A stretch of 64,000 nt of DNA from Raphanus sativus (GCF_000801105.2 NC_079516.1:21303043-21367042); one strand, 5' to 3'. Positions 49,621 to 61,266 are shown, numbered from the stretch's first letter. The notes: generated by a model not told the origin, from the letters alone. Program-made: numbers and translations.

Positions 49621-50809
49621 ATCATCTCAAAATGTATCAAGGTTATCTTTATGTCTCTCATGCGTAAAGCTGTCTTAAATAAGCCTTTCATCTCAGTGTG
49701 TAAGGCTGAGAGGCTTCTACGCTATAGACCATCTGTTATTTTGGTGATATTTGAAGTTTGGACGGTGGAAAAGTTTGAAAACAAATTTACACCAGAAAAA
49801 GGTAACTAATCACTTGGTTTTCATCACTATTTAGATATATGTCGTGACAGTAGAGTTACTTAGGCGTCGTGTCTACAATAAGGCATAGACTTACACGGCA
49901 GTCTGCCAGTCAAAGCACAAGTATTGCAATTGACCAAATTTAAATTTTTATAGTGTGCACTTAACGAAAAGTTGACACATTTATCTTTGAAAACAAAACA
50001 AAAAATTTGATAGACGTACAAAGAAGTCGACGTATAAAAGATCAGTTTTTGTATTTGACTGTATCTTTACAACAAAACTTACTTATAAGTCTCCAAGAAA
50101 ATATTTTTTGTCTTTGGCCAAAACTTTGATTATTTTGAAAGACACTAATTACAAGAAGCTAGTTTACAAAGATATATCATTTTTTTATGTTTGACTATAA
50201 TGTTAAAAGATTTTTTTCAAAAAAGTTAAATAAAGTGTAGACTTCTAGTTATGTTTAATTACGTCTGCAAAAAAAAGACTTCAAAATAAGTCTACTTTTT
50301 ATTTGGTCAAACACAAAATAAAAATGTTAGGTTTTGAGATATTACCTGAAACCCGAAACTATAACCGAAAACACAAACCTAAAAATTAAAAATTATTTGT
50401 GATATTCAAAATATTAAAATACACTTAATATACACAAAATATTTTGGGTACTTTAGACATCCGATCGGTCTTGGATAGGACATGGATTCGATAGAGACTC
50501 GTGGGTCCAAAAAATACCCAATAGATACTTTGCCGTGGACCCGGACCGAACCCGAATCTATATTTCTGGGTCAGTTTCGTTTCAAATTTTTAGATTCGGA
50601 TAAAATGTCTATGCCCTAAAAAAGAATTACATAAGCTTGTGCATGCATAATATCAAATAAACCAATTTATAAATTATATAATTTTAAAATCTCTTCTTTG
50701 ATATAATACACTTCGTAACACAATAACGTGTAACAATAAAAAACTACTATTTCAAAATCTTTTAAAATCCAAAATAAACCGCGCTTCTGAAGCGCGGATC
50801 AAAATCTAG
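49621..50809 (+). mobile_element. Helitron 3' end (5' end not found)
   Basis: The stem CCGCGCTT/AAGCGCGG with a three-base loop (50779-50797), then ATCAAAAT and CTAG at 50806-50809 followed by T, is a classic Helitron terminus on the plus strand. The left limit given is only the start of the otherwise featureless stretch. A CGG/GGGT-rich patch at 50440-50620 may be an older hAT insertion. Confidence 0.8.
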
Positions 50810-51212
50810 TTGAAATCTTACAATACTAAAAGGTGTATAATCTCATCATCTAAAATAAAAATATCAACGTCAGATTAATAATTCAGACCAATCATAGAGT
50901 TTTAACTCGCTACGTCAGAAAAGCTTAACACAAAATTAATCCTTCTTTTGGGCTATTTTAAATGGAAACTCAAGCCTATGTAGCTTTCTAGCCTTTAGTC
51001 TCGGAAGGGTTGAGTTTTGATCTTCCGACTCTTCCACTTTAATTGTCACAGTGTTACAGTAACCCACTCTTCATCAATGTATTATGTTCTTTAATCCTTT
51101 GTAATTGTTTCGTTCCACCTCCCCCTCTTCCTCCTTCTATATAAAATGCTTCATTTGATATCCAGTCCAACCCTAATCGAAAACCTCCACTGCAGAAGCT
51201 ACCGCAACACCA

Positions 51213-51902
51213 ATGAAATCCAATGGAAAGTCTCCCATCTCCACCGGAAAGTCACAAGCTGTGAAATCCTTGGAACAGAAACTACTGTGAGTAAGTTCAA
51301 TAGTTCTTTTACTGAAGTTTGAAACTTAGAACATGAATTTGTGAGTTGTGTCTAAATCTCGATGCTTTGTTCGTTTGTCTCGGTGTTAGACGAAATCAAG
51401 GCTACAGATGTTGATGTGATCCCTAAGATACTGTTATTTTGATCCAAATCGATCCGACGACTTCCGTTAGTGACATAGCTTCATCAAATATACAAATATC
51501 ATGGTACTTAAATATTCCCTTACACAATAGTGATATGTTCTTTCTTACATTCTTAAGTTTTTACTTTTTAGTTTTAAATGAAAGACACCTTCTTGATGCG
51601 GAGGCTGTTTCCGAAAGGGTATGGTGCCAGGTGCCAACACATCACTCCCATACCTTGATGCTTACCTTCAGATCAGGCTCTGTTTTTTTCTTATAAAAAG
51701 AATTGTCTTTTAAGTGTTTATGCAGGATGAAGAGAAGCTTATAAACAGCAAAATCGGTGACATCCTTTTAATAGCAGCTTCTCATCGCCCTGCTGATATC
51801 TTCTCGCCTGGCAACCATTTCCTGCAATGGAGTGACAGAGAGAGAATAGACGTTAAGCTGAAGATCACATCTGTTCTCAGGTTCGTAAATCAAATAATAT
51901 AA
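51213..51902 (+). pseudogene. Captured gene fragments in Helitron, unrecognised
   Basis: ATG at 51213 opens MKSNGKSPISTGKSQAVKSL and reaches a donor CTACT|GTGAGT (51287). An acceptor GTTAG precedes ACGAAATCAAGG at 51390, but either frame stops soon. A second coding-like patch at 51724-51890 reads DEEKLINSKIGDILLIAAS, then HRPADIFSPGNHFLQWSDRE, after TGCAG. Codon use and splice-like borders suggest a real gene origin; I do not recognise the family. Stops between the patches make it a pseudogene. Confidence 0.45.
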
Positions 51903-53079
51903 CTTTCTTATCTTTTCTGACTTCATGGTGGAGAATAGTTTTATTAGAGAGCATCACCGTGGAGAATATGTTTCTTTTACTGCCGCTCTCTTTGTTTTAA
52001 TTGTGACTTGGAAATTATCTTTTCTTATTGATTTTCCCCCAAAACGACACTTATGTGAGAGTGCCAGTGTTGTCATCGTAGTAGTAAAGTACGTTGATCC
52101 AGCTGGAGAGTGGCATGACTTATTAACCTTCTTCTCCCATTATAATTAGAGTGCTCATGTATTTTTCCTGTTAAACCCTCTGTCCCCATGTTATCTACTT
52201 AGTGACAATTTGATTGCTCCTTTGTTCATTTAGACAAATCTTTTTTTTGTGGTATGTAGGTAGCAATGATTATTTTCAGCTCTTTGACAGTAGAAATAAA
52301 TTAAGGTCATACTTTGCAAGGATCTTCTTCCCAATGATACAAGACTAAAGTTGCATTCGTTTCAGAGTTGCTGCTCTCGGATGTTTTTTCGGTAAATAAA
52401 AGTGTTGCTCTTCTCTTTTACAATCGCTTACCACAACAGTAGCGATGATTCACAAACGACAGAAATAATGTTGTAGTTCTTGCACAATTTTTATCGCTTG
52501 ACAATACAATTTTTATGTTAATCGCGAAATGTAAATTAAATTGAAAAAGCTAACTTTTTTATATAAGTTGGAAGATGAAGTGGTATAAATATTTTCTTTA
52601 ATGGTCACTTAAGTTAAAGAAGGGGAACAAATAATCTCAAGGGATTATGATGACTATGTAAAGCCTAACTAAAAGATGAAGAAAAGTTAGTGTTCAACAT
52701 ATTTGTGGAATAGTCCAGTAAGGCCTATTCCAAATAGTTTCCAATTTAAAAAAAACATGCGAGTGTTCTTACGTATTTGCATGTAGAGAAAACACTGAAA
52801 CCTTTCAAATGAGGTATATATAGAGAAGTATCTCTTGGAATTTTTTGAGAAAGATAATTAATTCAGCCATTGAAAAAAAAAACACGTGAGAAAGTATCAT
52901 TATATTGGAGTGAGTGTGACGATGGTAGCTTTCACTCGGAAACGATCTTATTTGGTTCACTATAAACCATAAAATATAGGAGAAGGGTTGACTAAGTCAA
53001 AGCTTAAGAACTCACTATGGAAAGCGTTCTCTCTGAACTCCACAAACAATGATGTCAAAAAAGCCATGATTGTTTGGAA

Positions 53080-53083
<4 letters not shown>

Positions 53084-53133
<50 letters not shown>
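53084..53133. repeat. (TA)25 microsatellite
   Basis: 50 bases of uninterrupted TA. Confidence 0.95.
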
Positions 53134-53134
<1 letters not shown>

Positions 53135-53827
53135 CTCTAGAAATCATGAGTGCGATTAAATCATGCAACAAGTAAATCTTTTGAAAACAATATAATTAGT
53201 TCATCGCATTTGGAAAAAAGAAAAATAAAACATCCACTTCCAATAAAACTCTCTAAATATAATTAGTAATTTTTTGTGGGAAAAGAAATCGGTTGATAAT
53301 AGTCGAAATAATATGGACTACAAGGTTAAAACTCATTAGAATTTAAATAACTTTAACGTATAAACGTATAACTCATAATATAGACTACAAGGTTAAAACT
53401 CATAAGAAAATACCCAAATTTAAGTGATTTAAACATATAAACATTGTTTAATTGCTGCACAAACATATTAAACTTACAAATAGAGTCGAAACATATAAAT
53501 AACAAACATATACTTAAGACATTTATGAGTTTCTAATGAAAATTAATCAAAATTATATATATATATTTCATAGTTAATGGTGTTATGGTCGTGGAGCTAT
53601 GTTTGGTTATGCCAAGTTTGCTTGAGAGAGAGATGGTGTATTTTGAGTTATGGAAAGCGAGAATTTATAACCACCTCAAAGAGAAATTGATGGGGAATCT
53701 TTCTTTTTTGATCAAATCTATTTTATTAAAACAAAAACATTTTGTTGGACCTAACATTTATTTTGTAAGTTTTTAAATTAAATACACCTTTATACTTTAT
53801 AGTTAAACATACATTAAATCACTAATG

Positions 53828-53987
53828 TTCATTTCTTTATACTATTATCCATGTTTCCAAACAATATACTTATTTCTTTATACTATTATCAATGTTTCCA
53901 AACAATATACTTATTTCTTTATAGTACTATCAATGTGTCCAAACAATATATTTTTTATACTACTATCAATGTTTCTAAATAATACAA
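53828..53987 (+). repeat. Tandem repeat, ~4 x 41 bp
   Basis: Units around CTTTATACTATTATCAATG, then TTTCCAAACAATATACT, four in a row, the last two diverged. Confidence 0.85.
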
Positions 53988-54521
53988 TAATTAATCTTAG
54001 TTATTTTATATCTATCATTTTCTCTTTAAAATTTTGTAGAAACGTCATAATTTCATAAATTGCAAAATAGTGAACTTTAAAATTTCGATTATAAGATTAC
54101 AAATTATGAAACTATTACAATTTAAATCTAATTAGATTACATATCGGTCATCCATCAGTTGAATCGGTTAGTCTCGGGTTTTAGTGATTTTTTAATATGA
54201 ATATTTTAAAAACATAAATTGAATTGTCAGATCTCCGGATTAACCGGTATAATCACAATCGGGTTGAATTTAAAAATACTGATTAAAATGCAAAAATATT
54301 TTAAATACACAATCTTTAAAAATTACCAAAATATTTGTTAAATTATTAGTGAAATTTTTCATCGTAAAATATCTCGCGCTTCAAAAACACGTGTCAAAAT
54401 CTAGTTGATGGTAAATCTATAGGAATTAATTGTAATGAAACCGGAAGTAATTATGTATTTGTTGGAGGCTAGGATGAGAACCTAAGGGGGTTTTGCCGTT
54501 TACAGTATGGATATATTAATA

Positions 54522-55406
54522 GGACAAGACTTGGGTTCACCTCCTGTGGTGAACCTTTAAATTCACCACTTGATTTATGACCAATCAAAGTGACATGTGG
54601 ATAATTAAATAAAAAGTATTAAATATATTTAAAAATATCTAAAAAATAACAATGTCAATTTTAAACCCTAAATCTTAATTTCTAAACCCTAAACATTAAT
54701 TCTTAAATTCAAACCCTATACCCTAAACCCTAAACCCAAATCCTAAACCCTAAACCCAAATCTTAGACTTTAAAGCCAAACCGTAAACCTTAAATCTAAA
54801 CCCTAGATCCAAATGCTATACCCTAAACCCAAACCGTAAACCCTAAAACCAAATTCTAAACCCTAAACCCAAACCGTAAACCCCAAAGAATTACTACGTA
54901 ATTTTGTCTAGTTTAGTGATAGCACCCCGAAGTAAGTATTGTTTGGGTTTAGGGTTTAGGATTTGGGTTTAGAGTATACAGTTTGGGTTTAGGGTATATG
55001 ATTTGGGTTTAGGGTATAGAGTTTAGATCTAGGGTTCACAGTTTGGGTTTAGGGTTTATAATTTGAGTTTAGAATATACGGTTTGGGTTTAGGATCTAAC
55101 ATTTGGATATAGGATTTGAGTTCAGGGTTTAGGATTTGGGTTTAGCGTATACGGTTTGAGTTTAGGGTCTAAGATTTGGGTTTAGGGTTTAGGATTTGAG
55201 TTTAGGGTATAGGGTTTGGATTTATGAATTAATGTTTAGGGTTTAGAAATTAAGATTTCGGATTTAAAATTGAAATTATTCTTTTTTAGCTATTTTTAAA
55301 TATATTTAATATTTTTTATCTAATTATCCACATGTCAGTTTGATTAGTTATAAATCAAGTGGTAAATTTAAAGATTCACCCGAGGGGGTGAATCCAAGTC
55401 CTGTCC
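54522..55406. mobile_element. Foldback Mutator-like element with telomere-like arms, 885 bp
   Basis: Flanked by a perfect 9-base duplication ATATTAATA (54513-54521, 55407-55415). The ends GGACAAGACTTGGGTTCACC and GGACAGGACTTGGATTCACC are inverted, and the inverted similarity continues for more than 130 bases, then through the core: CCCTAAA-type words fill the left arm (54660-54890) and TTTAGGG-type words the right (54945-55265). No transposase. Confidence 0.93.
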
Positions 55407-55555
55407 ATATTAATATAGTGAGCGAGCTAAAATTTGAATTCAATATATATAGATATATATTCGATAAAGCAAGTTTGCACGCATGTAGTATATTAGATAA
55501 CTCAACAATACAAAAAATAGAATTATCGCTATGAGACATATAACATGGAGATAGT

Positions 55556-56971
55556 TAGGGATGGTAATCAAAGACTTGGATCGCGGACCTGACCCGTAAA
55601 GGCTAGCTGCGGGGAAGAATTAGGCCTCTATTTGATAAGTCCGTAAAATTGTGGGTTTCGCGGGACGGACTCAAGACGGGACGAGTCAAATGCGGGACTG
55701 ACCAAATGCGGGATGGGCCACAGGTTAGCCTGCGGGATTTTGAAGATCCGCAATCCTAAATCCTAGGGATTGGCAAAAAAACTGAACCGAACCGATTGAA
55801 CCGAATCAACCTAACCGAAAACGATTCGAACCAAACCAAAGTCTATTATCAAATAGTTAGGTTTAAGATTTTTCCAACCTGAACCAACCGAAACCGATCC
55901 AAACCAAAATTGATTAAACTGAACCAAATTAAACCGAATTTATAACCAATGTGCTTTTGTTATTATTGAATTAAGCATACTAGCAATATACAAAATATGA
56001 TATACTTAAATCCTAAGACTAAATCATTGTTAACTTTATTAACGATTTTTTTTAACTTTCTATTTATTTTGGTTAACTTTTGTTTGACTGTGTTCTTATA
56101 AACCTTTTGTAGTTTGTTAAGGTTTTTGTTTCACTTTTATATTAGATTTAGTTTACATAGTTTTTTTAAGAGGCATTATTAACAATTTTTTTTTAGTTTT
56201 CTATTTACTATAGTTAACTTTGATTTGATTGTGCTCTTATAAATGTTTTGTGTTTTTTAAAGTATTTTGTTTTGGTTTTATATTGGATTTAGTTAACATA
56301 ATTTATTTTTTATAGTCGCGAACATGATGATTTTATGAACATGCGTTTGTTTCAGTACTATGAATTTCTTTATTACTATGCGGGATTTTTTTTTTAAGTT
56401 GATGGATTTTGTTTTCAGTACTGTCAAGTGATGTTTTAAACAAAAAATTGGTGACAGTCATGTTACTGAAGAGCTACTGCTTGTTCTTTAAACGGCTTGA
56501 ATTGAGAGTTTGAGTTACTGTAGAATCTTATCTCTACACTCTAAGCTCAGCAGCTTGGTTGAAGGAGAAGAAGAAACACTTAGTATTAAGTTACCGTTGC
56601 TATGCAGAGACGCTGCTTTACAAAGAATCAAACAAAGAGTATACTTGAGGGAGTTTAACTTCACTGTCCAAATGGTTCTCACTTACTTCAAGACCATTAA
56701 ACCGAGGAGTGATCACTTGGATGTTGTTGTGATCGATGTTGATGAGCTCTCTTAGATTCCCTTATACAACTCTCTACTTCAACATTCATGAAAGAAGCTG
56801 AAGGAGACGTCCCGCGGGATGGTCCGCGAAGGCTTATAAATTATGCGGTACAGATTTGGGCAATTCTGAGAACCGTAGTCCACACGGGACAGACTCGCTG
56901 TGACCCGCTCAAAGACTAATCAGCTGCGATACGGGACGGAACGGGACAGGTAAACATGTTTGACATCTCTA
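55556..56971. mobile_element. hAT element carrying a gene fragment, 1416 bp
   Basis: A perfect 8-base duplication GAGATAGT (55548-55555, 56972-56979) and ends TAGGGATG / TAGAGATG in inverted order fit hAT. Subterminal GC-rich words (GCGGGAC, GGGACGG) are inverted too. A CGAACC-rich segment at 55780-55930 may be a second, nested element. No transposase frame, so non-autonomous. Confidence 0.85.
56480..56755 (+). pseudogene. Captured gene fragment in hAT element
   Basis: An open segment ending at TAG 56753 reads LSLHSKLSSLVEGEEETLSI, then LPLLCRDAALQRIKQRVYLR and LDVVVIDVDELS. Composition and codon use are far from the AT-rich surroundings. The VVVIDVDE end recalls the DxD motif of HAD-type acid phosphatases, but I am not sure of the family. 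It lies wholly between hAT ends. Confidence 0.55.
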
Positions 56972-57170
56972 GAGATAGTCCATTTTCAAATGAATAAACT
57001 GTTCAAACCAATACAATTTAGTATAATATATATTAACATACAAAATTATATACAAAAATACGATGTTAAGAAGATACATAATATTTATATTATTAATAAT
57101 TATTTTCTTTCATCGTATATTTACATATAAGGCTTAATAAAAAATACAAATTTCAAATATGTAATTAATA

Positions 57171-57740
57171 TTATTTGTTTATTTTAATGTAACAACCTTT
57201 GGATGAAATTGTATGTTCTTGGTTTGCAGCAAAAAAACTTAACAAAAATAAAATACTGATAGAATGTAGAGTAGTCTTGGCAATTGACGGATCAGCTTTG
57301 ACTTTTGCCAAGCCATCTTGACATGTTGTAGGACCTTTCATAGCTGCTAAGACCTTGATGTTCATCCCTGGACCATCTCCTGATGTAAAGCTCTTCGCAG
57401 CTTCCTCGAGACTGCTGATGGTATTCTTGTACTGCTCCACGCACGAGGTGCATCCTTTCTTCAAAGCAGGGTTAGTTTCTTTCGTGGCAAGAGACAGAAA
57501 CTTCATCAAAGCTATTTGTGCGCTTGTTAGTGCAGCGCTGAAGGTGATCGATGCAAGCATTTTAATATCAGCACCTGAAATCTTTGGGTTTGCTTTCATG
57601 AAGCTTGTGCAGAAGGATGGGTTTTTTGCTCTCCCGCAAATTGCTTTGGTGTCTGCAGGTTTTGTGTTTAAGGAACCAATCATTACAAAAAACATCAGAC
57701 AAGACACAAGAAGGTTGTTCATCATGTATGTTGTCGCCAT
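57171..57740 (-). CDS. Pectin methylesterase/invertase inhibitor-like protein
   Basis: 189 residues, single exon. Residues 1-30 are a hydrophobic signal peptide (secretion to the cell wall). The inhibitor fold is marked by paired cysteines ICGRAKNPSFC (35, 44) and Cys100 / Cys140 (GCTSCVEQY, TTCQDG), which form the two disulfides of the four-helix bundle. Blocks such as SGADIKMLASITFSAALTSA and GPGMNIKVLAAMKGPTTC match a Brassicaceae subgroup. Such proteins block pectin methylesterase or acid invertase; which one cannot be told. After ADPSIAK (about 155) the usual last helix (family ends like IVLVISN) is replaced by an unrelated hydrophobic tail, so the C-terminus may be frameshifted or truncated and activity is doubtful. 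ATG at 57740 is the first in frame and gives the signal peptide. Confidence 0.85.
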   Translation of the reverse strand: MATTYMMNNLLVSCLMFFVMIGSLNTKPADTKAICGRAKNPSFCTSFMKANPKISGADIKMLASITFSAALTSAQIALMKFLSLATKETNPALKKGCTSCVEQYKNTISSLEEAAKSFTSGDGPGMNIKVLAAMKGPTTCQDGLAKVKADPSIAKTTLHSISILFLLSFFAANQEHTISSKGCYIKINK

Positions 57741-57778
57741 CTTTGGTTCTTTTTTTGTAGAGTTATTGTCTATGAGGT

Positions 57779-57792
57779 TATATATTTATAGA
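57779..57792 (-). promoter_or_regulatory. TATA box of the inhibitor gene
   Basis: CTATAAATATATAA on the minus strand, 39-52 bases before the ATG at 57740. Short leader, but no better candidate. Confidence 0.55.
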
Positions 57793-57994
57793 TGGTTGCG
57801 ATTGATTGCTTCTACTAGAACTATCAATAGAAGTTACTGAACAGAGCTGTTGCTGTTTCTGATTCTTAGTTAGACCACAAGGGGTCTCATGCATTTCAAC
57901 CAAAATTGAGAGGTTGTCAGTAGAAGTCTTTTTTACTATTTTTAGAAATAATGTTGATCTAAGTGTTCTTGTAACGCAAGCAAAGCCCATTTTC

Positions 57995-58456
57995 TTGGAT
58001 GTATAAAATAGTTTTGCGTAATCTAAGTCAAGTGGGGAGTGATTTAAAGTTTGATATTCCTATTTGTTTCTTAAAGTGACTTGTTGTTGACTCAGTCTCG
58101 TGTACATGTTTCTTTCTGATCAAATTAGGATTTCTATTCTCGCTAGCTTTCTGTTGGTTCTCGACTTGAATTTGGCCAATTTTCTCTCAAAATCCCCGAT
58201 CAGCTCCATTATAGTGATCAAAGTACCATTTTCCTCTCTCGTAGTTGCTTTTGTCACTGGTTATTCTCTACAAAGTCTGAATCGGCTGCACATCTACTGT
58301 GGATAATCGTAAAGACCAAGCATTAGAGAGTATCTATTCCAAGGCTTACATCAAAGCAATTCTATTGTGTCAACGAGATGAAGATCATTTGGTCCTTCAT
58401 CCCTGATTTGAACCACACTTCTCCATTCCACTACGCTCTCAACGGAGCAAAGAAGT
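57995..58456. other. Coding-like patch, unrecognised
   Basis: Base composition is less AT-rich than the flanks. 58100-58306 (+) is open and hydrophobic; around 58375-58455 a frame reads MKIIWSFIPDLNHTSPFHYA and then LNGAKK before GTAAG, like an exon end. No continuous gene can be built and I do not recognise it. Confidence 0.25.
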
Positions 58457-58471
58457 AAGTTCAAGGGAGTC

Positions 58472-58562
58472 CTAATGGTTTGGCTAACCAAAAAACACTG
58501 CCAATGGGCTGTATATTTTTATTTCTTCTGCGTTTAATATGAAATGATCTTCAAAAAAAAAA
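58472..58562 (+). mobile_element. 5'-truncated retroposon with poly-A tail, 91 bp
   Basis: Flanked by the perfect 15-base duplication AAGTTCAAGGGAGTC (58457-58471, 58563-58577) and ending in about 12 A's. Its 3' part (GTTTAATATGAAATGATCTTC then A's) looks like a LINE or SINE tail. Confidence 0.85.
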
Positions 58563-58841
58563 AAGTTCAAGGGAGTCTGTGTTCTCCTTCGCATTAATCT
58601 GATAAATATATTAGATGGTATCAATGTAGCACCAGTAAATAAAATAAACTACAAAAGCAGTGTATTATTTTCTGATTTTGAGAGTCAAAATAAGATATAA
58701 ACTTAAAATGTGTTCAATGTATTACAACCTTTGGGATTCTCCAATAATTAAAAAAAAAGGAAAAGAAAGAAATCTTTGGGACATTGAAAGCAACAGCAAG
58801 AGAACTTCAATATTCTTAAGGTCTGGTGTCACTTTCATTTC

Positions 58842-60410
58842 CTAAACCTTTTTGGGATAGAAACTTCGATATGCTGTAGGTTTTTCTCTGGGTGTGACTT
58901 TTGTTTCCTCAACGCTCCTTGCAGAAATGCCCTCCACCGGTTCATCCCTGTTAATTAAAGTTCAAACACAGTTAAAGAGAACCCTAACACGAAACATAAT
59001 ATATATACCTAAGCAGTCTTTTAAACATGCAGTTTTTCTTACAAGCGAACAATCTTTGTGTGAGATTTAAGCACTCCGTTTTAAGAAAAAAATATATGAA
59101 TCTATGAAGCTAAGATGCTGATATTTAGTTTCTTAATAACTACTCTTTTCTGCATGCATCCAATGCAACTATAAAGTATTTGAGTAAGATCATTAGAACA
59201 AAGAAAAGCAAAAAAGAAACATTAGTTAATATATTTGACTAACCTCCTTGTAATTCGTTTCCTTTTGCTTTTGCGCGTACTCTTCTTCACAACGTGTACA
59301 GCGCTTGGAACGTAATTCATGAGATGTGGCCATGAATATGATCCATCTATAATCCCTTCACCATAAACATGTCTTTGTATATTCTCTCCAATGATTGCAA
59401 TGTTGGTACACTCTTCTTCACTATCATCCTTGTCTGTACTAAAACACACTGCCACTTTATGCTCCTCGTCCAAGACGAAGCTGACAACATTTAACAACAC
59501 AGCGTCCACTACCAAGAACTCGCCCCAGGACACCTTTTTGGTGTCAATCTTATTGCTCACCCATATCTTCATCTCTAATGAATCTATATGAAGATATTGA
59601 TGTAACACCGAGAGTTGTTTGTCTCTAACAACCGACAGAACAGCGGTATCTTCATGCTCATAATTCATGAAATCACCAGGACCAGCACTCTCATACGGGA
59701 GAGGGAGAAACCCAAACATCTCTCTTGTGAAATCGAAACTGAGAATGAACTGGTCATCCTCTTTTTTAGCAACCCAGTAAGTGTTTCCTTTCACAGACAC
59801 CCCACGAGCAGATATGTCCCAATCATGCTTATCAACATCTAAAACCCTCCACGAGTCAGAAATAAAATCATACAGTTCAAACTCGGAAACCGTACGCCTC
59901 AGTGGCATGTTGTCATAACGACAATACCTCAAGATCTTGTAGCTATTAATACAAGAAGACTTGCTGCCTTTGTATCCAAGAGCATATAAATCATTCTGGT
60001 GATACAATGTCCTAGGTTCTACATACCTAGTTTCACCGTTACAAGGGTTGCAAACCACGAGCGTTTGGTTTCCCACCATAGTGCACAAGATCAAACCCTT
60101 GCAGTAAAATATATCATGTATTTTTAAATCATCTGAATCTTTTAAGGATCCAAGTTTACCTCCAAACTCCATGGACGGATCATCAAGGTCGTTAAGACTC
60201 TCTTGGAGGTTGATGGTTGTTGAAAAAACACTAGTATTCAACAATAAGATGAACTCTCTTCCTGCTTGAGCCAAGTGTTTCTCGGCGAGTAGATCTTGGC
60301 GTAGAGTGTACCATCGTGCATGCAGTTTGCCATTGTGATGGAGACTTCTTCGGAACACGGGCGAGTATCTTTTTTTCCAAATCAAATGGAAGGTCGGTCA
60401 TCATCAACAT
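58842..60410 (-). pseudogene. F-box protein with FBA domain, frameshifted
   Basis: F-box proteins are substrate receptors of SCF ubiquitin ligases. The ATG at 60410 (TAG two codons upstream) opens MLMMTDLPFDLEKKILARVP and continues to QWQTAC, a typical plant F-box start. At about 60325 the sequence reads TGCACGATGG where family members have a codon for Lys (TGCAARCGATGG type), a 2-base loss. The frame shifts and the rest (ARWYTLRQDLLAEKHLAQAG, then the FBA domain with GLILCTMVGNQTLVVCNPC) continues in another frame for about 370 codons to a donor at 59243. A last exon 58842-58947 (DEPVEGISARSVEE...) fits in phase after TTAACAG. The tail is basic (KSKRKR). Without correction the F-box is separated from its substrate domain, so probably a recent pseudogene; a sequencing slip is the alternative. 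Confidence 0.8.
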
Positions 60411-61080
60411 CTTCTAGTGTGTTTCTGACCCAATATCTCTCCAGGCAGAAAGAATGTAGGACTAACGATCGATATGAACTAGGTAAACTTCTTTTGTTTT
60501 TTTCTTTGAACACCAAAACTAGAGTAAACTAAAACTCTTTTTCATTAGGCTTTTGTTGTATCTTAGTCGTGTTATAATTGTTAAAAGTATTATAGGTAAA
60601 TTATCTTCCGAGAAATTCTCCCTTTGGAGATAAGATATCTTTCTTGAAATGTAGATTTATGGGTGACTATTTTTCAAAAGAAATATACTGAATAGTAAGG
60701 AACAATTATTTGTGGAACACTGAATTCTTCTCATCAATTTGCATATTTAGAAAAGGAAAGAAATCAACTATTTTTTTACAAATGATTTGTCGACGAAAAT
60801 ATATTTTATAAAATTATTTATTTCTTCTAAAAATATTTTTATTCAACAAAAAAATGAGAACTGTCAAAACAAATAATAAAAACAAAAAATGAGGACCGGA
60901 GGCAAGTTTAGTTAAATGTAGGCGGGAATGAGACTGAATGTACTGGGTACTGTTGGTAACATAAACGATGATTTAGTGGGTCAATATTTTCGACCCATTT
61001 ATTATTTTATTTTTTGACCAACTGAGTTTGAAATCTGAAAATCCTAAGCTCTCACCATTGAATGCCCTTCTTCTCTCCAT
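60411..61080. other. Intergenic stretch, no gene seen
   Basis: AT-rich; holds the upstream region of the F-box gene (-) and probably the promoter of the LYR-motif gene (+). No clear motif chosen. Confidence 0.5.
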
Positions 61081-61266
61081 GGCTCCGTCTATCTCAATCT
61101 CCGGTCACTTTGCCAGTAACACTCGATCATTGAGTACAGTTATAGGGTTTATGTTTTGTGTGTTTCTGTAACAGGAAAAGAAAACATAGTTGAATCTCTT
61201 GTGGGAATGCCGACTCTCTACAAGGTTCTTTGCCTCCTGAGCTCGCTAACAATGTCGTTAGGCTCT
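61081..61266 (+). pseudogene. LYR-motif protein gene, first coding exon, interrupted by LINE
   Basis: From 61210 one frame reads DSLQGSLPPELANNVVRL and ends at CTCT|GTATC (donor after 61266), so the next residue would complete an LY(R) motif: this is the N-terminus of a small mitochondrial LYR-family protein (compare At5g61220, from memory). The natural start would be ATG-GCC-GAC; here AATGCCGAC has lost a G and the ATG at 61206 is out of frame. Upstream, 61081-61137 with a small intron to 61177 looks like the transcribed leader. A LINE (poly-T from 61298) has landed in the following intron. The rest of the gene is not in the window. Confidence 0.55.

Larger units (their letters stand above)
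50816..54404 (+). mobile_element. Helitron with gene fragments, 3589 bp
   Basis: Begins six bases after the previous Helitron end with TCTTACAATACTAAAAGG, followed by AATCATAGAGTTTTAACTCGC and TACGTCAG, typical of Brassicaceae Helitron 5' regions. A matching 3' end is CTAG at 54401-54404 after GTGTCAAAAT, with a decayed hairpin CGCGCTTC..ACGTG. No Rep/helicase is present. Interior: exon-like fragments (51213-51902), a (TA)25 tract and a 41-bp tandem repeat. The pairing of the two ends is inferred. Confidence 0.6.

Noticed and set aside
57355..57840. 161-codon plus-strand frame across the inhibitor gene
   Set aside because: Antisense to a protein with a clear signal peptide and conserved cysteines.
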